The notes under the pieces are model-generated. The model made no database searches and was not told the origin of the DNA. It saw nothing but the letters and a program-made list of their open reading frames with translations. Shown one piece after another: positions 16,806 through 26,010 of a DNA stretch of 64,000 bases. The translations under genes and the position numbers were made by a program. Source of the stretch: Actinomadura luteofluorescens (GTDB taxonomy: Bacteria; Actinomycetota; Actinomycetes; Streptosporangiales; Streptosporangiaceae); NCBI RefSeq assembly GCF_013409365.1, contig NZ_JACCBA010000001.1, positions 1,426,001-1,490,000 on the forward strand. Direction: 5' to 3'. The stretch's first letter is position 1, and the number at the start of each line of letters is the position of its first letter.

Positions 16806-18109
16806 GAAGGGATCTCCCAGTCGAAGCGGGCCTTGAGGGCGGCGCCGTGGGCGGGCAGGTCCTCGGCCTCGGCGAGCGCGACGACGCGCGCGGTGGCGTC
16901 GGCGAGGGCGTCGCGGTCGTACTCGACGACGTGCACGCCGCGCAGGAACGACTGGACCGACAGCCCCGAGGAGTGGCAGGCGCACCCGCCGGTCGGCAGG
17001 ACGTGGTTGGACCCCGCCAGGTAGTCGCCGAGCGACACCGGCGCGTACCGGCCCACGAAGACCGCCCCGGCGTTGCGGACGCGCGCGGCGACCGCGGCGG
17101 CGTCGGCGGTCTGGATCTCCAGGTGCTCGGCTGCGTAGGCGTCCACGACCTTCAGGCCGTCGTCGACGCCGTCGACCAGGACGATGCCGGACTGCCGCCC
17201 GGCCAGCGCCTCGGTGACCCGCTCGACGTGCCAGGTCCGGGCGACCTGCGCCTTCAGCTCGGCCTCGACCTCGTCGGCGAGCCGCGCCGAGTCGGTGACC
17301 AGGACTGAGGCGGCGAGCGTGTCGTGCTCGGCCTGGCTGATCAGGTCGGCGGCGACCTCCACCGGGTCGGCGGTGCCGTCGGCGAGGATCGCGATCTCCG
17401 TCGGGCCGGCCTCGGCGTCGATGCCGATCACGCCCTTGAGCAGCCGCTTCGCGGCGGCGACGTAGACGTTGCCGGGGCCGGTCACGAGGTCGGCGCGGGG
17501 GCACTCGTCGGTGCCGTAGGCGAACATCGCGACGGCCTGCGCGCCGCCCGCGGCGTACACCTCGTCGACGCCGAGCAGCGCGCACGCGGCGAGGATCGAG
17601 GGGTGCGGCAGGCCGCCGAAGTCCTTCTGCGCGGGCGAGGTGACGGCGAGGGAGCCGACGCCCGCCTCCTGCGCGGGGACGACGTTCATGACAACGCTGG
17701 ACGGGTAGACGGCGCGGCCGCCCGGCACGTACAGGCCCACGCGGCCGACCGGGATCCACCGCTCGGTGACGGTGCCGCCGGGCACGACCTGCGTGGTGAC
17801 GTCGGTGCGGCGCTGGACTCGGTGCACGGCCCGGGCGCGGCGGATGCTCTCCTCCAGCGCGTCCCGGACGGCCGGGTCGAGCTCGGCGAGCGCGCGGTGC
17901 ACGGTCTCGACCGGGACCCGGACGCGCTCCAGCTCGACCCCGTCGAACCGGGCGGTGTACTCCCGTACCGCCGCCGAGCCGCGATGGCGCACGTCCTCGC
18001 AGATGGGCCGCACCTTGTCCAGGGCGGCCTCGACGTCGAGTTCGGCGCGGGGCAGCACGGAGCGCAGATCGCCGGGCAGCGAGCCGCGCAGGTCGATACG
18101 GGAAATCAC
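16802..18109 (-). CDS. hisD: Histidinol dehydrogenase
   Basis: 435 residues; a Zn and NAD enzyme that oxidises histidinol twice to histidine. Characteristic blocks are [46 protein letters not shown] (metal-binding Gln and His) and SNHVLPTGG. It is the first gene of the operon. The GTG at 18109 lies only 6 nt after a TAGACT hexamer and has no ribosome binding site, so the transcript is probably leaderless. Downstream the genes run hisC, hisB, a small membrane protein, hisH, priA, hisF. Confidence 0.97.
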   Translation of the reverse strand: MISRIDLRGSLPGDLRSVLPRAELDVEAALDKVRPICEDVRHRGSAAVREYTARFDGVELERVRVPVETVHRALAELDPAVRDALEESIRRARAVHRVQRRTDVTTQVVPGGTVTERWIPVGRVGLYVPGGRAVYPSSVVMNVVPAQEAGVGSLAVTSPAQKDFGGLPHPSILAACALLGVDEVYAAGGAQAVAMFAYGTDECPRADLVTGPGNVYVAAAKRLLKGVIGIDAEAGPTEIAILADGTADPVEVAADLISQAEHDTLAASVLVTDSARLADEVEAELKAQVARTWHVERVTEALAGRQSGIVLVDGVDDGLKVVDAYAAEHLEIQTADAAAVAARVRNAGAVFVGRYAPVSLGDYLAGSNHVLPTGGCACHSSGLSVQSFLRGVHVVEYDRDALADATARVVALAEAEDLPAHGAALKARFDWEIPS

Positions 18110-18121
18110 CCGTCCAGTCTA
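18109..18121 (-). promoter_or_regulatory. Probable -10 box for a leaderless hisD transcript
   Basis: On the minus strand TAGACT (18121-18116) is followed by six bases and then the hisD GTG (18109). This is the spacing at which transcription would start on the first base of the start codon, common in actinobacteria. No convincing -35 hexamer is visible. Confidence 0.5.
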
Positions 18122-18222
18122 CGGAGTGCCCTCCGTCCCTCGCGCACCGTCTCACGTCCCGAGACGCCGTGTCGTCGCGGGCGCGGCGGCGTTCTCCGGG
18201 ACGAGCGCCCCGGGGCGGCGCG

Positions 18223-19035
18223 TCAGACGCGCAGGGCGCCGTCCAGGACGGTGACGGCCCGGCCGGCGAGGGTCACCCGGTCGCCGTGCAGCGCCACGCG
18301 GACGTGCCCGCCGCGCGGCGACGCCTGGTAGCCGGTGAGGGCGTCGCGGCCGAGGCGCTCGGCCCAGTAGGGCGCGAGGGCGCAGTGGGCGGAGCCGGTC
18401 ACCGGGTCCTCGGCGTCGCCCGGCAGGACGCGCGGGGCGAAGAACCGGGACACGAAGTCGTGCTCCCCGCCGGGGGCGGCGGCCGCCGTGACGATCACGC
18501 CGCGGGCGTCGATCGCGGCGAGCGCCCGGACGTCCGGGGCGAGCTCCCGCACGGAGGTCTCGTCCGGGACCTCCGTGAGCAGGTCGTTCTGGGCGTTGCG
18601 CCCGGTGCGCAGCACCTTGGCGCCGAGCGCCTCCGCGAGCCCCTCGGGCACCTCGACCGGGTCGGCGCGCATCACCGGGAAGTCCATCGCCAGCGCGCCG
18701 TCCCCCTCCGGGGTGACGGTGAGGACGCCGCTCCTGAGCGTGCGGAACCTGATCGGGCGGCCCCTCGCGGCCGTCCCCGTCTCGTAGAGGGCGTGCGCGG
18801 AACCGAGGGTGGCGTGCCCGCAGAGCGCGACCTCCGTCTTCGGGGTGAACCACCGCAGCTCGAAGTCGGCGTCCCCGTCCTGGAGCGGACGGACGAACGC
18901 CGTCTCGGAATGCCTCATCTCCGCGGCGACGCGCTGCATCCACTCCGCGTCGGCGGCACCGGTGAGCAGGCACACCCCGGCGGGGTTGCCGGCGAACGCG
19001 CGGCCGGTGAAGGCGTCCACGACGAGCATCCTCAT
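18223..19035 (-). CDS. PhzF-family isomerase/epimerase-like protein
   Basis: 270 residues with the PhzF/diaminopimelate-epimerase-like fold. The catalytic Glu44 is in RHSETAF. Other family blocks are [14 protein letters not shown] at the N-terminus, [14 protein letters not shown], and [21 protein letters not shown]. True PhzF isomerises DHHA in phenazine synthesis, but most homologues act elsewhere, and no other phenazine genes are nearby. The start MRMLVVDAF is canonical. It is divergent from the Lon-N-domain gene across a 121-bp region that contains a perfect palindrome. Confidence 0.92.
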   Translation of the reverse strand: MRMLVVDAFTGRAFAGNPAGVCLLTGAADAEWMQRVAAEMRHSETAFVRPLQDGDADFELRWFTPKTEVALCGHATLGSAHALYETGTAARGRPIRFRTLRSGVLTVTPEGDGALAMDFPVMRADPVEVPEGLAEALGAKVLRTGRNAQNDLLTEVPDETSVRELAPDVRALAAIDARGVIVTAAAAPGGEHDFVSRFFAPRVLPGDAEDPVTGSAHCALAPYWAERLGRDALTGYQASPRGGHVRVALHGDRVTLAGRAVTVLDGALRV

Positions 19036-19055
19036 GGCGCCGACGCTACACCTGC

Positions 19056-19068
19056 TTCACACTGTGAA
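19056..19068. promoter_or_regulatory. Perfect palindrome in divergent promoter region (possible operator)
   Basis: TTCACA-C-TGTGAA is a 13-bp perfect palindrome 20 nt upstream of the PhzF-like start and about 90 nt upstream of the Lon-N-domain gene. It sits in the only AT-rich stretch of the divergent region, so an operator is plausible; the regulator is unknown. Confidence 0.4.
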
Positions 19069-19156
19069 AAATCACCCCTTACCAAGATCATCATTTGCGA
19101 CGTACCCTGGCGGCACGGGCGTTTCCGGTAGCGCCCAGGAGCGCGGGAGAGAAGAT

Positions 19157-19819
19157 GTGACCGAGCGCCTCGCCCTGTTCCCCCTCGGCACCGTGCTGTT
19201 CCCCGGCCTGGTGCTCCCCCTGCACCTGTTCGAGGACCGCTACCGCCGGCTCGTCGCCGACCTCCTCGAACAGCCCGAGCCCCGCGGCTTCGGCGTCGTC
19301 GGCATCGAACTCGGCCACGAGGTCGGCGAGAACGCGGCGCACCGCCTCGCCGAGGTCGGCTGCGTCGCGGAGCTGCGCGAGGTCACGCCGCACCCCGACG
19401 GGCGGTACGACATCGTCGCCGTCGGCACCCGGCGGTTCCGGGTGAAGGAGCTGGACCGGTCCCGGCCCTACCTGCGAGGCGAGGTCGAGTTCCTGCCCGA
19501 GGAGCCCGGCGCCGACCCGGCGCCCGCCGCGGCGCGGGTCCGGCGGCTGTTCCGGCGCTACCGGCAGCGCCTCGGCGCGGCCGGCGCCGGACCGCTGGAG
19601 GAGATCGAGCCGCCCGGCGACCCGGTCGCGCTGTCGTACGCGATCGCGGCGTCCCTCGTCCTGGACGGGCACGAGAAGCAGCGCCTGCTGGAGCACGAGG
19701 ACGCGGCGCTGCGGCTGGAGGCGGAGAGCGACCTGCTGGCCAGGGAGAACCGCATCCTGGACGTGCTCCCGATGATCCCCGCCGGGCAGTTCCTGGACGG
19801 GTCGTTCACGCCGAACTGA
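19157..19819 (+). CDS. Lon N-terminal (substrate-binding) domain protein
   Basis: 220 residues consisting of the N-terminal LON domain without ATPase or protease parts. Family blocks are LALFPLGTVLFPGLVLPLHLFEDRYR at the start, GFGVVGIELG, and GRYDIVAVGTRRFRV. A helical bundle follows, ending with the common actinobacterial segment LARENRILDVLPMIPAGQFLDG. The GTG at 19157 has a good GGGAGAGAAG site; the upstream in-frame extension lacks one and crosses the divergent promoter region. It is probably a cytoplasmic adaptor or peptide-binding protein; no experimental role is known to me. Confidence 0.92.
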   Translation: MTERLALFPLGTVLFPGLVLPLHLFEDRYRRLVADLLEQPEPRGFGVVGIELGHEVGENAAHRLAEVGCVAELREVTPHPDGRYDIVAVGTRRFRVKELDRSRPYLRGEVEFLPEEPGADPAPAAARVRRLFRRYRQRLGAAGAGPLEEIEPPGDPVALSYAIAASLVLDGHEKQRLLEHEDAALRLEAESDLLARENRILDVLPMIPAGQFLDGSFTPN

Positions 19820-19841
19820 ACGCCCACGGCAGACTGCCCCC

Positions 19842-20339
19842 ATGAGCACTGCCAAGGCCAAGGGCGGCAAGGGCACCCCCGCGACCATCGCCGCGGCGAA
19901 GGCCGGCGCCGACTTCACGCTGCACGCCTACGAGGTGGACCCGAACGCCGAGTCCTACGGGGAGGCCGCCGCCGACGCCCTCGGCGTCCCGCACGACCGG
20001 CTCTTCAAGACGCTGCTCGCCGAGGTCGACGGGAACCTCACCGTCGGCGTCGTCCCGGTGTCGTCCACCCTCGACCTGAAGGCGCTCGCGGCCGCCGCGG
20101 GCGGCAAGAAGGCGCGGATGGCCGACCCCCGGGACGCCGAGCGCGCCACCGGGTACGTCGTCGGCGGCATCAGCCCGCTCGGGCAGCGCAGGAGGCTGCC
20201 CACCGTGATCGACGCGTCGGTGTCAGGGCTCACGACCGTCTACGTCTCGGCCGGCCGGCGCGGCCTCCAGATCGAGCTCGTCCCCGCCGACCTCGTCCGC
20301 CTCACCGGCGCCCGCGTCGCCGCCATCGCCCGCGGGTAG
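19842..20339 (+). CDS. ybaK: YbaK-type Cys-tRNA(Pro) deacylase
   Basis: 165 residues of the YbaK/INS-like editing family, which hydrolyse Cys mischarged on tRNA(Pro) in trans. The catalytic Lys is in RLFKTLL. The GYVVGGISPLGQRR block and LPTVIDAS are diagnostic. A short basic tail (STAKAKGGKG) precedes the domain. The gene begins 22 nt after the Lon-N-domain gene and probably shares its transcript. Its last 117 bases are covered on the other strand by the 3' end of the DUF2567-like gene. Confidence 0.93.
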   Translation: MSTAKAKGGKGTPATIAAAKAGADFTLHAYEVDPNAESYGEAAADALGVPHDRLFKTLLAEVDGNLTVGVVPVSSTLDLKALAAAAGGKKARMADPRDAERATGYVVGGISPLGQRRRLPTVIDASVSGLTTVYVSAGRRGLQIELVPADLVRLTGARVAAIARG

Positions 20340-20846
20340 CCGCCGCACGACCAGCTCCAGCAGCCCGTAGGCGGCGACCGCCGGCAGCGCCCAGAACACC
20401 AGCACGCCCTTGGCGCGCAGGTCGGCGACGCCGGTGACGGTGGTGCCGTCGCGCCCGTGGCGGACCACGTCCTCGTAGTGCCCGAGCCCGATCAGGTGCC
20501 CGGTCTGCCACGCGAGGACGGCCGCCGCGGCGCCGCCCACGGCCAGCCCGAGCAGCAGCGCGGAATCGTTGCCGCGCCCGCCCGCCAGGTAGGCGCCGAC
20601 ACCGCAGACGATCCCGGCGACGAGCGCGATCAGCGCGAAGCGGGCGTCGATGCCGATCGGGCCCTGGCCTTCCGGGTCGGCCAGAAGAGCCTCACCCTGC
20701 ACGACGACGTACGTCACCTTGGGAACGACCGCCGCCCACAGCAGGCCGGCGAGCGGCCCCAGCAACGTGACGACGGCGCTGGTGACCGCCCAGATCGCCA
20801 AGAGCCTCCCGGTGGGTCGCCGCACCTCGTACGCTCCTAGTTGCAA
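20223..20846 (-). CDS. DUF2567-like four-helix membrane protein
   Basis: 207 residues with four predicted membrane helices: the RLLAIWAVTSAVVTLLGPLAG segment, ALIALVAGIVCGVGAYLAG, LLLGLAVGGAAAAVLAW, and VLVFWALPAVAAYGLLELV. An extracytoplasmic loop follows helix 1. The pattern matches the DUF2567 proteins of actinobacteria, whose function is unknown. The cytoplasmic tail after RRLPAGDGG is acidic and runs 117 nt antisense into ybaK. No earlier stop exists in the frame, so the overlap seems genuine. Confidence 0.78.
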   Translation of the reverse strand: MQLGAYEVRRPTGRLLAIWAVTSAVVTLLGPLAGLLWAAVVPKVTYVVVQGEALLADPEGQGPIGIDARFALIALVAGIVCGVGAYLAGGRGNDSALLLGLAVGGAAAAVLAWQTGHLIGLGHYEDVVRHGRDGTTVTGVADLRAKGVLVFWALPAVAAYGLLELVVRRLPAGDGGDAGAGEADEVGGDELDLEAAPAGRDVDGREP

Positions 20847-20938
20847 GTCGTCCGACAGCGAAAGCCTAGCCTGCCCAGGTCAGCCGATCGACTCTCGAAG
20901 GGTGTCCGATTCCCGCCCACGGCAGCCCCGATAACTGG

Positions 20939-20944
20939 GATAAT
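20939..20944 (+). promoter_or_regulatory. Possible -10 box for a leaderless transcript
   Basis: GATAAT ends 9 nt before ATG 20954 in a locally AT-richer stretch, and no ribosome binding site precedes that start. This fits a leaderless promoter for the DUF6882-like gene. Confidence 0.4.
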
Positions 20945-20953
20945 GTGCCCGAC

Positions 20954-21649
20954 ATGTCCGGATTCAGCCCCGCGTTCGAACGCCTCGGCGCCGCCCTGGC
21001 GGCCGTCGTCCTGCAGCAGCAGGAGACGCTCGCCGAGTTCCTGCCGCGCGAGGACTGGAGCGCCGACCTGACCGCCCGCACCTACACCAGCGGCGGCGTC
21101 ACGGTCCGCGTCTCGCTGCTCGGCAGCTACGCCGCCCGCGAGCGCACCTGGCTGTGGGGCTGGGCCAACCCCCAGTTCGGCGACGCCCACCCCGCCGTCG
21201 CCCCCACCCTGATCCTCCGGGCCATCGGCGAACGCCTCGGCATCACCGAGTTCACCACCCCCGAAGTCGACCTGTCCTGGTACGAAGGCCCCGCGGGCCA
21301 CGGCGGCGAACTGATCGCGATGGCCGCCGGCGGCGTCCTCGGCGGCTCCGGCTACATCGGCGCCGGCTACGACGGCGGCTCCGCCTACCTGCACGTCGAC
21401 GACCCCCAGGCGCCGCCCGCCCAGTGGGACCCCGTCCCACTCCCCCGCCTCGTCGCCAACGCCGCCAGCCTCTTCCCCCACGAGCCGCGCCTCACCCTCG
21501 CCGGGCTCCTGTCACACCACCGCGTCCCCTACCGGCAGAGCGACGACCTCACCGAAGTCACCCTCCCCGGCGGCGGCACCGCCCGCGCCCACTTCGACGG
21601 AACCGGCCGCTTCGTCGACTGGAGAGCTGAACTTATTGCGGTTTCTTAG
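20954..21649 (+). CDS. DUF6882-like protein of unknown function
   Basis: About 231 residues. The N-terminal half has the pattern FxxxLxxQQExLxxFLPxxDW, then RTWLWGWANPQFGD, which I associate with the DUF6882 group of actinobacterial cytoplasmic proteins; the assignment is from memory. The second half has a glycine-rich stretch (AAGGVLGGSGYIGAGYDGG) and ends in a short beta pattern. ATG 20954 is chosen because the alternative GTG 20945 directly abuts the -10-like hexamer. The stop codon (TAG 21647-21649) lies inside the left arm of the first hairpin module. Confidence 0.72.
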   Translation: MSGFSPAFERLGAALAAVVLQQQETLAEFLPREDWSADLTARTYTSGGVTVRVSLLGSYAARERTWLWGWANPQFGDAHPAVAPTLILRAIGERLGITEFTTPEVDLSWYEGPAGHGGELIAMAAGGVLGGSGYIGAGYDGGSAYLHVDDPQAPPAQWDPVPLPRLVANAASLFPHEPRLTLAGLLSHHRVPYRQSDDLTEVTLPGGGTARAHFDGTGRFVDWRAELIAVS

Positions 21650-21806
21650 GTTTCGGGCCTTGGGGGCCCGAAACCCTAAGAAACCGCGGTGCGATCGCTG
21701 GCATCGCTCCGACTCGCTGTTCTTATTGCAGTGCTCTCCTCCTTCGGGCCTGGCGGCCCTCCATCGTCGAGCACTGCGTGCGATCGCTGGCATCGCTCCG
21801 ACTCGC
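21632..21806. repeat. Two tandem modules: variable hairpin followed by an identical 29-bp tail
   Basis: Module 1 begins CTTATTGC at 21632. It forms a long hairpin with arms at 21638-21659 and 21665-21687, nearly perfectly complementary with one extra base. It ends in a 29-bp tail at 21689-21717. Module 2 begins with the same CTTATTGC (near 21723) and forms a different hairpin (GCAGTGCTC 21728-21736 with GAGCACTGC 21769-21777, plus an inner GGGCC/GGCCC pair). It ends in the identical 29-bp tail at 21778-21806. Stem sequences differ while the flanks are identical. The first hairpin probably also terminates the gene whose stop codon it contains. Confidence 0.75.
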
Positions 21807-22023
21807 CTAAAGGCTCGCTGCGCGATCAGTTTCTTGCTTCGCTCGAAACCGCCTTCGGACGCGATCGCGATCCCCAGGGTCCCCGGTGGCTGAGGTGCCG
21901 GTTGCGGCCGTCGGGGGTGTTGGTTGCGGTCTGCGGCCTCGTACGGCGCGGGTACCCCCGGGTGGGGCTCGATGGCGGCCACTCACCCGCCAGCCGCGTC
22001 CCCAACCTCACGGGGCAGAACAG
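21650..22023. other. Intergenic region between convergent genes
   Basis: Holds most of the tandem hairpin modules and, at about 21807-21880, a degenerate third copy (CGATCAGTTTCTTGCTTCGC, then GAAACCGC and a CGCGATCGCGATC stretch). The remaining bases up to the dnaE stop show no gene. Short open frames on both strands run through the palindromes and are not believable as genes. Confidence 0.6.
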
Positions 22024-25000
22024 CTAGCCCAGGCAGGAGGGGCCTAGGAGTTGTTTCAGGTCGCCCATTAGGGCGGGGGACGGGGCCACGCGGAGGCGGT
22101 CGTCCAGGCGGACGACTGTTGTGCGCGGGCCGTTCTGGAGGTGGAGGTGCACCTCGGCGGTGCCGGGGTGGGTGATCAGCACTTCCTTGAGGCGGGAGAC
22201 CGTGGGGGGCGTGCAGCGGCCCAGCGGGAGCGTGACCGAGAGCGGGCCGGTCGCGTCGGTGACGCTGAGGTCGGGCTGGACGACCTCCATCGCGATGATC
22301 TTCGCGACGTCCTCGCGGCGGTCGAGGCGGCCCTTGACGACGAGGATGGCGTCCTCGGCCAGCAGGGTCGAGCACAGCTGGTAGGACGACGGGAAGCACA
22401 TCACCTCGATGGAGCCGCCGAGGTCCTCCAGCTGGAACATGGCCCAGGAGTTGCCCTGCTTGGTGACCTTGCGCTGGAGGCCCGAGAGCAGGCCGGCGAC
22501 GATGACCACCTGGCCGTCGGGGCGCTCGCCGCCGTTCAGGACGGCGATCGTGCAGTCGGCCTCCCGTTCGAGGATGTGCTCGACGCCGAGGAGCGGGTGG
22601 TCCGAAACGTACAGGCCGAGCATCTCCCGCTCGAAGGCGAGCAGGGTGGTCTTGTCCCACTCCTCGGCCTCGGGGATCGCGACGGCGAACGCGTCCTCGC
22701 CGCCGTCGTCCTCCAGGGCGCCGAACAGGGAGTCCTGGCCGACGGCCTCCTTGCGCTTGATGTCGATGACCGAGTCGATGGCCTGCTCGTGCACCATCAG
22801 CAGCGCCTTGCGCTGGTGGCCGAGCTCGTCGAACGCGCCCGCCTTGATCAGCGACTCCACCACCCGCTTGTTGCACACCGGCGGCGGGACCTTGTTGAGG
22901 AAGTCGTTGAAGTCGGTGTAGGCGCCCTTCTCGCGGCGGGCCGCGACGATGCCGTCCACGACGTTGGTGCCGACGTTGCGGACGGCCGACAGACCGAAGC
23001 GGATCTCGGTGTCGCCGAGCGGGGTGAAGTCGGCCTCGGAGGTGTTGACGTCGGGCGGCAGCACCTTCAGGCCCATCCGGCGGCACTCCGACAGGTACAG
23101 GGCGCTCTTGTCCTTGTCGTCGCCGACGGAGGTGAGCACGCCCGCCATGTACTCGGCCGGGTAGTTCGCCTTGAGGTAGGCCGTCCAGTAGGAGACGAGG
23201 CCGTACGCCGCGGAGTGCGCCTTGTTGAAGGCGTAGTCGGAGAACGGGACGAGGATGTCCCACAGCGTCTTCACGGCCTCCTTGGAGAAGCCGTTGTCGA
23301 TCATGCCCTGCTCGAACCCGACGAACTGGGCGTCCAGCTCGGCCTTCTTCTTCTTGCCCATCACGCGGCGCAGCAGGTCCGCCTTGCCGAGCGTGTAGCC
23401 CGCCACCTTCTGCGCGATCGCCATGACCTGCTCCTGGTAGACGATCAGGCCGTAGGTGGTGTCGAGGATCTCCTTGAGCGGCTCCTCCAGCTCCGGGTGG
23501 ATCGGGGTGATCTCCTGCGCGCCGTTCTTGCGCAGCGCGTAGTTGGTGTGGGAGTTCGCGCCCATCGGGCCCGGCCGGTACAGGGCGCCCACGGCGGAGA
23601 TGTCCTCGAAGTTGTCCGGCTTCATCAGCCGGAGCAAGGAGCGCATGGGGCCGCCGTCGAACTGGAAGACGCCGAGGGTGTCGCCGCGGGCGAGCAGGTC
23701 GTAGGTCTTCTGGTCGTCCAGCGGGAGGGCGAGCAGGTCGACGTCGACGCCCTTGTTCTTCTGGATGCCCTTGAGCGCGTCGTCGATGATCGTCAGGTTG
23801 CGCAGGCCGAGGAAGTCCATCTTGAGCAGGCCGAGCGACTCGCAGGTCGGGTAGTCGAACTGCGTGATGATCGCCCCGTCGGCGTCCCGGCGCATGATCG
23901 GGATGTGGTCGGTGATCGTCTCGCCGGACATGATGACGCCGGCGGCGTGCACGCCGGTCTGGCGGATCAGGCCCTCCAGGCCCTGCGCCAGGTCCATGAT
24001 CTGCTTGACGTCGGTCTCTTCCTCGTACAGCCTGCGCAGCTCGCCCGCCTCGCCGTAGCGCGGGTGCTTGTCGTCGAAGATGCCCGACAGCGGGATGTCC
24101 TTGCCCATGACGGCGGGCGGGAACGCCTTGGAGATCCGGTCGCCGAGCGCGTACGGGAAGCCGAGGACGCGGCCCGCGTCCTTGATGGCGGCCTTCGCCT
24201 TGATGGTGCCGAACGTGGCGATGAAGGAGACCTTGTCGGCGCCCCACTTCTCGGTCGTGTACTTGATGACCTCGGCCCGCCGGTCTTCAGGGAAGTCGAT
24301 GTCGATGTCGGGCATGGACGCGCGCTCGGGGTTCAGGAACCGCTCGAAGATCAGTCCGTGCGGGATGGGGTCGAGGTCGGTGATGCCCATCGCGTAGGCG
24401 ATCAGCGAGCCCGCGGCGCTGCCGCGCCCCGGGCCGACCAGGATGCCGTTCTCCTTAGCCCACATGATGAAGTCGGCGACGACGAGGAAGTAGGACGGGT
24501 ACCCCTTGCCGAGGATGACGCCCATCTCGTACTCGGCCTGCTCCTTGTAGCCCTCCGGGAGGCCGTCCGGGAAGCGGCGCTCCAGGCCCTTCCAGACCTC
24601 CTTGCGGAACCAGCTCTCCTCGGTCTCGCCCTCCGGGACGGGGAAGCGGGGGCTGAGGTCGCGGTACTCGAACATCCCGGCGGGGTCGACGCGCTCGGCG
24701 ATCAGCAGGGTGTTCCGGCAGCCCTCGGCCCAGATGTCGGAGGAGTCGATGGCGCGCATCTCGTCGGCGGTCTTGAGGTAGTAGCCGCTGCCGTCGAACC
24801 GGAACCGGTCGGGGTCGGCGAGCTGCTTGCCCACCTGCACGCACAGGAGCGCGTCGTGCGCGGTGGCCTCGGACTCGTGCGTGTAGTGGGAGTCGTTGGT
24901 GACGACCGGCGGGATGTTCAGCCGCTTGCTGATCTCGATGAGGCCGTCGCGGACGCGGCGCTCGATGTCGAGGCCGTGGTCCATCAGCTCCAGGAAGTAG

Positions 25001-25554
25001 TTCTCCTTGCCGAGGATGTCCTGGAAGTTCGCGGCGGCCTTCAGCGCCTCGTCGAACTGGCCGAGCCGCAGCCGGGTCTGGACCTTGCCGGACGGGCAGC
25101 CGGTCGTGGCCATCAGGCCGTCGGCGTGCTCGGCGAGCAGCTCCTCGTCCATGCGGGCGTACTTGAAGACGAAGCCCTCGGTGTAGGCGCGGCTGGAGAG
25201 CTTGAAGAGGTTGTGCAGGCCGGACCTGTTGCGCGCCCACAGCGTCATGTGGTTGATCAGGCCGCCGCCGGAGACGTCGTCGCGCTTCTGGCTCGGCTCG
25301 CCCCACTGGATCTTCTTCTTGTGGAACCGGGACTCCGGCGCCATGTAGGCCTCGATGCCGATGATCGGGGTGATGCCGGCCGCGGTCGCCTGCTTGTGGA
25401 AGTCGTAGGCGCCGTGCATGTTGCCGTGGTCGGTCATGGCGATCGCCGGCATCTTCTGCCGCCCGACCTCCTCGAACATCTGCTTCAACCGGGCGGCTCC
25501 GTCGAGCATGGAGTACTCGGTGTGAACGTGCAGGTGAACGAAAGAGTCGGCCAT
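22024..25554 (-). CDS. dnaE: DNA polymerase III alpha subunit DnaE1
   Basis: 1176 residues, the usual DnaE1 length. An N-terminal PHP domain ([30 protein letters not shown] and later NDSHYTH) keeps the metal ligands; in actinobacterial DnaE1 this domain proofreads. The polymerase core has the catalytic PDIDIDF aspartates near residue 415. A clamp-binding motif QDSLF lies near 940, and a C-terminal OB fold includes [17 protein letters not shown] 25554 is preceded by AGGAGG at about 10 nt; upstream in-frame extension is non-coding in character. It is the replicative polymerase and is monocistronic here. Confidence 0.97.
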   Translation of the reverse strand: MADSFVHLHVHTEYSMLDGAARLKQMFEEVGRQKMPAIAMTDHGNMHGAYDFHKQATAAGITPIIGIEAYMAPESRFHKKKIQWGEPSQKRDDVSGGGLINHMTLWARNRSGLHNLFKLSSRAYTEGFVFKYARMDEELLAEHADGLMATTGCPSGKVQTRLRLGQFDEALKAAANFQDILGKENYFLELMDHGLDIERRVRDGLIEISKRLNIPPVVTNDSHYTHESEATAHDALLCVQVGKQLADPDRFRFDGSGYYLKTADEMRAIDSSDIWAEGCRNTLLIAERVDPAGMFEYRDLSPRFPVPEGETEESWFRKEVWKGLERRFPDGLPEGYKEQAEYEMGVILGKGYPSYFLVVADFIMWAKENGILVGPGRGSAAGSLIAYAMGITDLDPIPHGLIFERFLNPERASMPDIDIDFPEDRRAEVIKYTTEKWGADKVSFIATFGTIKAKAAIKDAGRVLGFPYALGDRISKAFPPAVMGKDIPLSGIFDDKHPRYGEAGELRRLYEEETDVKQIMDLAQGLEGLIRQTGVHAAGVIMSGETITDHIPIMRRDADGAIITQFDYPTCESLGLLKMDFLGLRNLTIIDDALKGIQKNKGVDVDLLALPLDDQKTYDLLARGDTLGVFQFDGGPMRSLLRLMKPDNFEDISAVGALYRPGPMGANSHTNYALRKNGAQEITPIHPELEEPLKEILDTTYGLIVYQEQVMAIAQKVAGYTLGKADLLRRVMGKKKKAELDAQFVGFEQGMIDNGFSKEAVKTLWDILVPFSDYAFNKAHSAAYGLVSYWTAYLKANYPAEYMAGVLTSVGDDKDKSALYLSECRRMGLKVLPPDVNTSEADFTPLGDTEIRFGLSAVRNVGTNVVDGIVAARREKGAYTDFNDFLNKVPPPVCNKRVVESLIKAGAFDELGHQRKALLMVHEQAIDSVIDIKRKEAVGQDSLFGALEDDGGEDAFAVAIPEAEEWDKTTLLAFEREMLGLYVSDHPLLGVEHILEREADCTIAVLNGGERPDGQVVIVAGLLSGLQRKVTKQGNSWAMFQLEDLGGSIEVMCFPSSYQLCSTLLAEDAILVVKGRLDRREDVAKIIAMEVVQPDLSVTDATGPLSVTLPLGRCTPPTVSRLKEVLITHPGTAEVHLHLQNGPRTTVVRLDDRLRVAPSPALMGDLKQLLGPSCLG

Positions 25555-26010
25555 GCGTGCTGCGCCTCCTGCTCGTCGCATGCGACCGCCCACGTGCGGG
25601 TTCGGCACGTGGTCGCGGCATCGGTACCGGGGGAAGGTCGTCGGGCCGGCGGGCGCCGGAACGACGCGGCTCTGAGAGCCTAACCCGCATCCCTGGTCAC
25701 TCGCGCCCCGACGCGCCCAATCCCCGGGGACCCCTTCCGGTCGTCTCGAAACCCGGGACGGGATGTCCGGAGTTTGGCCCGCCGGGCGGCACGGCATACG
25801 ATCGGCTCCGTGGAACGTCGCCATTTCAGGTTTACGCGGCCGGCTCCGGGTGAGCCGGTCGCCCCCGCGACCTAGCGACGACCCCGGAGCCGGCGAGGCG
25901 GAGTCCCAGAGGGGCTCCGCCCTTCTGCTGAAACGCCTTTTCGCTGATCAGGCGCGGCCCGGGGCACCTGCTCCCCTCGCCCGGACGGGCCGCGCGAGAG
26001 GGGACCCGAG
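25555..26010. other. Divergent intergenic region with three hairpins
   Basis: Separates dnaE from the chorismate mutase gene. Hairpins seen: CCACGTGC/GCACGTGG at 25590-25612 (with partly paired outer GCGAC/GTCGC), CCGGCTC/GAGCCGG at 25840-25858, and GGCGGAG/CTCCGCC at 25897-25921. Promoters for both flanking genes must lie here, but no clear hexamer pair stands out. Short frames on both strands lack ribosome binding sites. Confidence 0.5.

Noticed and set aside
8015..19035. A natural-product cluster formed by the dehydrogenases, CocE hydrolase, ATP-grasp and PhzF-like genes
   Set aside because: No core biosynthetic gene (PKS, NRPS, terpene synthase, RiPP precursor) is present, the genes are in several operons, and the middle is the histidine operon.
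21636..22027. Short open frames (85-156 codons) in the dnaE 3' intergenic region
   Set aside because: They run through perfect hairpins and repeat tails, have no ribosome binding sites and encode no recognisable protein.
22141..25683. An open frame of about 1180 codons antisense to dnaE
   Set aside because: It mirrors the GC-rich third positions of dnaE, has no family motifs and lacks a ribosome binding site. dnaE on the other strand is unmistakable.
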